Of a DNA stretch of 64,000 bases, positions 58,342 to 64,000 are shown piece by piece. A program made the position numbers and the translations under genes. This stretch comes from Endocalyx cinctus (Eukaryota > Ascomycota > Sordariomycetes > Amphisphaeriales > Apiosporaceae): contig BCKC01000006.1 in NCBI GenBank assembly GCA_001600455.1, forward strand, positions 2,852,001 to 2,916,000. Direction: 5' to 3'. Each line of letters opens with the position of its first letter. The stretch's first letter is position 1. The notes beneath the pieces are model-generated. The model was given only the letters and a program-made list of their open reading frames with translations, was not told the DNA's origin and ran no database searches.

Positions 58342-59266
58342 TTTAGCGGGGAGATCGGGAATCAATCATCATAAATCAAATATGGTAATTGTCAGATTTG
58401 TATTGTTTGCGTTCACACGCTGATGCGAAATTATGTACCAACGTAGAAAATACGATGCGGGGAGTTATCATCATTGTGGTACCCATGAGTTGACTTAGCT
58501 GAGACACGGAGAAAGTAAAATTAAATTATTCAATCAATTAATTATCATCAATAATTGTCGAGTCTTGATTCCTAAAAAAAAAAAAAAAAAAAAAAAAGAG
58601 AGAGAAAAAGGAAATGAATGCTAAGATTTTTATACGTACAATACATGTCGCCTAGAATATCAAGAAGTATTAGAAGATTGGCAACTTGCTTCTATCCGGC
58701 AGCTCGGAACTCACTGTAACCCCTGAAGGGATGGGGGACGGACTGCCTAGAAAGGGCTTATCTTGGTAGGTGATTGGCGTATGATTAGAGCATCTACCGG
58801 AACGCACGAAGGCGGCAGGGATTATAGAGGACAACCCCAACTCGGGAAGGCCATTATGCAGCCCAAGACTTATATCACGAATCATTCTTCTTCCAAGCCT
58901 GTATAATATTGTTGCCAAGAAATAAGAGATAGGATATTCGATAGAGCTGTTCCTGAGTTGCCCTGGAAAGCTCTGGTTGGAGGGGGATCTTTTGGGCTGA
59001 TGTTATTTACTTTTCTTTTCTTTTTTTCCCTGCAGATCGCGAATAAAATATATAATAATATGTGAAAAGCCGCTGCTACCCATCATCTCGATCGTTCTTT
59101 ACTCCTCTTCTGCTTTTACAATAGCAGCTTCAACCTCTTCATTGAGTTGTTTGGATTTGTAAATAGCTATTACTCTCAAGTACAGGGGAAATTGAACCTC
59201 TATTTCAATTTCCGTCATTGAGCGAGCTTGAATATATATTTATTTAATTCTTTCATATTATTAATA
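58342..59266. promoter_or_regulatory. Upstream region of the dipeptidyl peptidase gene
   Basis: 925 bp. Contains an A24 run (58574-58597) and C/T-rich tracts. A minus-strand open stretch at 58670-58918 has no ATG and no family resemblance, so I left it out. Confidence 0.5.
58574..58597. repeat. A24 homopolymer
   Basis: Uninterrupted A run followed by an AGAGAG tail. Confidence 0.85.
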
Positions 59267-61597
59267 ATGCAGCTCCTCACAACCACACGGAAGCTCCTCT
59301 TCGGAGCTGCTCTCCTTCGCTCTGCTGTACTTGCTATTGAACCCGCTCGACAACCCTACGCGCCAACGGGCAACGGCGAAAAGGTGCTAACATGGAACGA
59401 GACCATGGTAACTAAGCCTTTCGGCGCCTCCTCCATTTCCGTATCTTGGCTATCCGGCGGCGAAGATGGCCAATCCGTCTACCAGGACTCGGACGGGTCG
59501 CTGGTTCTCGAAAATTTCATTACGGGAGAGAAATCCACCTTCGTTGGAGCCGACCTGATCCCCGACGACGTGTGGGAGTTCTGGATCCGGCCTGACTTCG
59601 CCAAAGTCATGTTCTCGACCAACTACACCAAGCAGTACCGACACTCGTACTTTGCCGACTACTCGATTCTCGATATCGCCTCGGGCGAGCTCACGGCCCT
59701 GGTGGATGACCAGGTGGGCGACATCCAGTACGCCGAGTTCGCACCGGCTGGGGACGCCATCGCCTTCGTGCGCGGTAACGACCTGTATCTGAACAAGAAC
59801 GGTACCATCTCGCGCATCACCGAGGATGGGTCCCCCGACAAGTTCAACGGCGTGCCGGACTGGGTGTACGAGGAGGAGATCTTCGGCAGCCGCTCGTCCA
59901 TCTGGTTCTCGCCCGACGGTGAGGTCCTCACTTACCTGAGCTTCGACGAGACTGGCGTTGAGACCTTCACCGTGCAGTATTTTATGGATAACATGAAGAT
60001 CGCCCCTGTCTATCCGAAGAAACTCGACCTGCGATACCCGAAGGTCGGCACCACGAACCCCACGGTGACTATGACGCTGCTTACGGTGGAGAGCGAGGAG
60101 AAGACTCCCGTCACGTTAGACGCTTACGAGCCGGAGGATACGATCATCGGCGAGATCGCTTGGGTGACGAGCGAGCACAGCACGTTCATCTACCGCGCTT
60201 TTAACCGTGTACAGGACATGTCGAAACACGTTCTCGTCAATGTGACGGGTCCCACCACCAGCGTCATCCGCGACCGTGACGGCACTGACGGATGGTTGGA
60301 CAACAACCTCGGGATGGCGTATGTCGGCCCCGTGAATGGCTCTTCCGTGGACTACTACATTGATCTTTCAGATGAATCCGGATGGCAGCACTTATACTTG
60401 TACGCCATAGACGGATCTGACGCAATCCAGCTCACGTCGGGCGAATTCGAAGTCGTTAGCGTACTGAAGATCGACCCTACGCGCGAACTTATTTACTTCA
60501 CGTCGACGCAAGGCGACAGCACCGAGCGTCACCTCTACTCCGTATCGTGGACCACGCTCGAGACGACGGCTCTCGTAGACGACACCGTGCCCGCCGTGTG
60601 GAGCGCATCCTTCTCGTCCGGCGGCGGGTACTACATCCTCAGCTACAACGGACCTGACGTACCGTACCAAGAGCTCTACTCGGCCAACGACACTGCGACG
60701 CCGCTGCGAACGCTTACGTCCAACGAGGACCTGTACAACACGCTGCAGGAGTACAACCTCCCGAACACGACATGGTTCACGCTTACGCACCCTGACGGCT
60801 ATAGCCTGAACGTGAAGGAGATTCTGCCCGTAAACTTCGACCCATCCAAGAAGTACCCGGCCCTCTTCACGCCGTACGGCGGTCCGGGCGCCCAGGAAGT
60901 CGACAAGAATTTCCAGGGGCCTAACTGGAACCTGTACATCTCCTCGGACCCGGATCTCGAGTACATCACGTACACGGTCGACGGACGCGGCACGGGCTAC
61001 CAAGGCAGGACGTTCCGCTCGTTCGTGACGTCCCACCTCGGCGAATTCGAAGCCGAGGACCAGATCTGGGCCGCGCAGCAGATCATCGAGCAGAGCAGCT
61101 TCGTGGACGCGTCGAAGGTCGGCATCTTCGGGTGGTCGTTCGGCGGGTACCTCTCGGCGAAGGTGGTCGAGGCGGACTCGGGCGTGTTCTCGCACGCCCT
61201 GATCGTCGCGCCCGTGTCGGACTGGCAGTTTTACGACTCCATGTACACGGAGCGGTACATGAAGACGTCGCAGATCAACCCGGACGGGTACAACAAGACG
61301 GCCGTCAGGCTCGTGGACGGGTTCAAGAACATCGCCGGCGGTTTCGCCATCCTGCACGGCCTGGGCGACGATAACGTGCATTATCAGAACACGGCCGCGC
61401 TGATCGACTTGCTGGTCGGCTCGGGCGTGCCGCCGACGAAGTTCTTGTGGAAGACGTTTACGGACAGCGATCACTCGATTAACTATAACGGCGCGAACAT
61501 TCACTTGTACAAGACGCTGACGGAGTTCATGTTCAAGGAGAAGAACCGCGAGGGAGAACCTATTCACCATCAATGGTACAAGAAGTCTGACTTCTGA
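59267..61597 (+). CDS. Secreted dipeptidyl peptidase IV (S9B)
   Basis: Removes N-terminal X-Pro/X-Ala dipeptides, normally outside the cell. Intronless, 776 residues from ATG 59267 (an open frame extends upstream but has no ATG). Signal peptide residues 1-23 (MQLLTTTRKLLFGAALLRSA). The N-terminal beta-propeller contains DWVYEEEIFGSRSSIWFSPD, whose Glu pair anchors the substrate N-terminus in DPP IV. Catalytic Ser624 sits in GWSFGGY, Asp701 in HGLGDDNVH and His736 in DSDHSI. YGGPG is the oxyanion-hole region. Several N-glycosylation sites are present. GC-rich third positions give long antisense frames, which are shadows. It is convergent with the P450 gene, 177 bp away. Confidence 0.95.
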   Translation: MQLLTTTRKLLFGAALLRSAVLAIEPARQPYAPTGNGEKVLTWNETMVTKPFGASSISVSWLSGGEDGQSVYQDSDGSLVLENFITGEKSTFVGADLIPDDVWEFWIRPDFAKVMFSTNYTKQYRHSYFADYSILDIASGELTALVDDQVGDIQYAEFAPAGDAIAFVRGNDLYLNKNGTISRITEDGSPDKFNGVPDWVYEEEIFGSRSSIWFSPDGEVLTYLSFDETGVETFTVQYFMDNMKIAPVYPKKLDLRYPKVGTTNPTVTMTLLTVESEEKTPVTLDAYEPEDTIIGEIAWVTSEHSTFIYRAFNRVQDMSKHVLVNVTGPTTSVIRDRDGTDGWLDNNLGMAYVGPVNGSSVDYYIDLSDESGWQHLYLYAIDGSDAIQLTSGEFEVVSVLKIDPTRELIYFTSTQGDSTERHLYSVSWTTLETTALVDDTVPAVWSASFSSGGGYYILSYNGPDVPYQELYSANDTATPLRTLTSNEDLYNTLQEYNLPNTTWFTLTHPDGYSLNVKEILPVNFDPSKKYPALFTPYGGPGAQEVDKNFQGPNWNLYISSDPDLEYITYTVDGRGTGYQGRTFRSFVTSHLGEFEAEDQIWAAQQIIEQSSFVDASKVGIFGWSFGGYLSAKVVEADSGVFSHALIVAPVSDWQFYDSMYTERYMKTSQINPDGYNKTAVRLVDGFKNIAGGFAILHGLGDDNVHYQNTAALIDLLVGSGVPPTKFLWKTFTDSDHSINYNGANIHLYKTLTEFMFKEKNREGEPIHHQWYKKSDF

Positions 61598-61774
61598 GGA
61601 GATACGAATATCCCTACAACCTAGGTCAGTATAAATACTTAGTTCTATATGTAATATATAATAAACATATATGTATACCCTATGCAGAGTGACATGTACA
61701 AACCGAGGTTCTGGTACATGAGTATCACCCTATTACCTCAAGTCTTCTCGTAACCTCGATACCCCAGCCGCATA
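61598..61774. other. Convergent 3' flank, DPP IV and P450
   Basis: 177 bp with a TATATATGTATA stretch; terminator space. Confidence 0.6.
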
Positions 61775-63834
61775 TTACTTCCCTTCCAAGTCCGGAAAAT
61801 CTTCTGACAAGACATCCCGCGGCGTGAATGATAACCATGGGCCATCATGAGTAGCGAGAAAGACATCGTATATCTGAAACTCCCCATTATCACTAAGGCC
61901 TACCCGTCCGAGGTCGCCCGGCGCGGGTTCAAAATCAAAATACCATAAGGTTTTAGCTATCGCAAGGCTGATTTCCAAGTACGCGGTCGCCTTCCCGGCA
62001 CAAGCTCTAGGCCCTGACGAAAACGGAGCAAAGGCATCGTATATAGCTTTCGACGACCCAGGTGCACCCGGTTCCTGAACGGGATCTAGCCATCTTTCTG
62101 GTCGGTATGCGAAGGGTTCTGGAAAGTATGCCTGTCTCATACCTCATTATTAATAATGCTACGTCTAAAAATACGCAAGGATGATACTGCTGAGTGCCAT
62201 TCTTCTTGGACTTAAAATCCGTTGTATGTCAGAAACAAGATGGCATTACTGTAATACGTACCTCGTTATGGTGCAGGGCATACGGGTTTACACCCACATA
62301 AGTACCTTTTGGTATCACATGTCCATCAACCACGAACGGACGTTTCCCTTCCTCTTCCGCGGATAACTCTCTCCAAAGCGTGGTAGGTGCCGGCGGGGAG
62401 AGTCTCATGTTCTCGTCAATACACGCCCGTAGATACCTGCAGCCCGCAAGCTTACTTCCCCCTATTTCTTTCCCTGTCCGAAAAGTGGAGCGAATCTCTC
62501 GAGCTAGCTTCTTATAACAATCCGAATTTCGTGCTACGTAAAACAATGTTGCTGCCGTGGCCGTACCTGTTGTGTCACCTCCTATAGAACTGTTAGATCA
62601 CTCTTCTGAAGTAGATAATAAGCGCACAGACTATCTAAAATATTATCTAACCTGCGATTATGAAAGATATAGCCTCCATCCAGAGGTCTTGACGACGAAG
62701 GTCTTTGGTATCTCCCGTCTTGAGAGCGTCGGCGACAAAGGAGTACAAGTCATGCTTCGCGTGAGTTTCCTCCGCCGCTCGGCTCTTCACCATGACTTCA
62801 ATCAGTCGGAGAACCTTAAATAATGTCCTATCAAGTAATAGATTAAGGGGTATATATGTTTAATTGTATATGTGAAAAAGCATATATTCAATTAGGTGTT
62901 ATCTCCATACAAATTTTCACCAGGTATTTACAGTATGTTGTTTTGGAATAATATATCTCCGGTATCTAATCTGATAATATGCAGTCCGTATTTCGGTATC
63001 GTCGGAATTTGAAAATAAATATTCGTAAGCTTGTTCGATAGGCCCATACTATCTGACATGAAACGGTTCTGTTCCTCTGTCTGTGTCCGGAGTTCATAGC
63101 CGAAGGAGAGATGTCCGACGACATCCATCCCAAGATAGTTACACGGTCTTTTCATGTCTATGGCATCTTCGCGGTGACCTGCTATCTGCGCGATAAAAGT
63201 GTCGATCTCTTCTATCATCTTTGGCTCGAAGGTCCTCATGGAGCGTTCATTAAGGACAGGGCCAACAAGCTTTCTTTTTTTCGCGGTGCATTTCGTTGTT
63301 TAATGCATTAAAAATATTAAATAGCCGAAGATCTGGCTGGTTCATCCGATACACAACCGGCTTCGTGACTCTTTCGTCATTATATATGTCTTCATATGTT
63401 AGAAATTGAGTAATCTATGATGAAGTATCAGAGCGATTACCTTTCAAGGCCGAAGAAGTATTAAAGACTAGCTTGTTGGGGCCTTGTCTAATAACCGGGC
63501 CTGTAGATAATTGAAAGGTTAGTATTCACTAGTCCTGCCAATAAGTAGATACGATTTACCATATCTGAGATGATCTTCATGGGCACGCCAATGAGAATTC
63601 CGTCTCAGAGCGAAATATGCGCCGTAAAAATGCGTGAATCGAGCGATGAAGGGCCCTGGATATTGGCGCAAGGGATGGAAGAAAAACTCGTAGGTCAGAA
63701 TCCAGATGATCTTGTGATCCCATCAGCATCTTAACATGGCACGAATTAACTAGAGGAATCCTCACATAACTGCCAAGGACATAGAGTCCGTATGTGGAAA
63801 GTAGTTCCCAAAAACCTGAGATTTCGGTCTGCAT
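61775..63834 (-). pseudogene. Cytochrome P450 with one-base frameshift (pseudogene or assembly error)
   Basis: Seven exons: 63834-63766, 63686-63560, 63500-63441, 63389-62932, 62827-62652, 62581-62262, 62131-61775. Six introns (51-130 nt) close in phase. The protein would be about 521 residues: short membrane anchor (QTEISGFWELLSTYGLYVLG), HPLRQYPGPF, I-helix IIAGGDTTGTA, ExxR in IDENMRLSPPAP, YRPERWLD and the heme loop FSSGPRACAG with Cys ligand, all intact. Exon 4 carries a T7 run on the + strand (63275-63281); with seven bases the frame reaches a stop within about 20 nt, while one base fewer keeps every conserved block aligned. All splice sites remain good, so the lesion is recent or artefactual. 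The family cannot be assigned. Confidence 0.78.
63275..63281. other. T7 run carrying the P450 frameshift
   Basis: Exon 4 has one base more than needed for frame continuity (458 nt between splice sites where 457 would keep frame). The excess maps to this homopolymer because the protein is continuous on both sides. Confidence 0.7.
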
Positions 63835-64000
63835 CTCGTAATAGCAGGTTATCAAAGCCACGAACTTGTGATAAAAATCCGAGGAGTTGTTATATTCTAT
63901 CAGCTAATTATGTATAAGAATACACCACCTAAAAGCTGAATTGAAGCTTATAAATAATCAGTCTCGAATCGGATACGGTTTCTCAGTCTTATATAATAAT
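63835..64000. other. P450 upstream region at window edge
   Basis: AT-rich; no further exon. The P450 start at 63834 (ATG) is inside the window, so the gene is complete. Confidence 0.5.

Noticed and set aside
58670..58918. 82-codon minus-strand frame upstream of DPP IV
   Set aside because: Lacks an ATG at the start and shows no family resemblance.
60392..61573. 393-codon minus-strand open frame
   Set aside because: Exactly antisense to the DPP IV coding region; a shadow caused by GC-rich third positions, with an Arg/Val-rich composition that fits no family.
44685..63834. A secondary-metabolite cluster
   Set aside because: P450, GMC oxidoreductase and peptidase are present, but no polyketide synthase, NRPS, terpene cyclase, cluster transporter or zinc-cluster regulator; the genes are far apart and mixed with unrelated families.
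1..64000. CRISPR arrays, insertion sequences or bacterial operons
   Set aside because: No regular direct-repeat arrays or transposases; introns and nuclear tRNAs show a eukaryotic genome.

Overview
The window is nuclear DNA of a filamentous ascomycete (Pezizomycotina). The evidence is short GT-AG introns (about 49-280 nt, one of 707 nt), the fungal-specific families CreC, CreD-type arrestin, Clr5 and DUF1996, two nuclear tRNA genes and AT-rich intergenic DNA with many homopolymer runs. A sordariomycete is plausible, but I cannot fix the order. Gene models below were built by hand: splice sites were accepted only when phase closed and the joined protein was continuous with its family.

0-43 kb is mostly core genome. 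In order: an unrecognised acidic protein (1.6 kb), a split tRNA-Ile, an unlisted 37-residue membrane peptide, alanine aminotransferase with a detachable mitochondrial leader exon, proteasome subunit Rpn7 divergent from mRNA cap methyltransferase Abd1, a 7.5 kb stretch without genes, a CreD-type arrestin, a Slm1-like BAR-PH protein, a four-exon Clr5/histidine-rich protein, CreC (seven exons, the first only 5 nt), Miro GTPase Gem1, tRNA-Asp, a class I heme peroxidase, the SUMO ligase Nse2 and an unknown 424-residue protein. CreC and the CreD-like arrestin belong to the same ubiquitin-linked carbon catabolite repression circuit and lie about 9 kb apart.

44-64 kb looks accessory: a DUF1445 hydro-lyase, a Mid2-like surface glycoprotein with a polyQ tail, a gene broken by an in-frame TGA, a DUF1996 secreted protein tail to tail with a GMC oxidoreductase, a vWA protein next to a P-loop-like protein without Walker A, a secreted dipeptidyl peptidase IV and a cytochrome P450 with a one-base frameshift in a T7 run. 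No polyketide, peptide or terpene backbone enzyme is present, so I do not call a biosynthetic cluster. Two of the nine accessory loci carry inactivating lesions, or apparent ones if the assembly is wrong.

The most interesting items are the vWA / P-loop-like pair (56.3-58.3 kb), the Clr5-His protein, the 37-residue membrane peptide, the arrestin intron whose retention would remove its PPxY tail, and a structured hairpin inside the 7.5 kb gene-free stretch.
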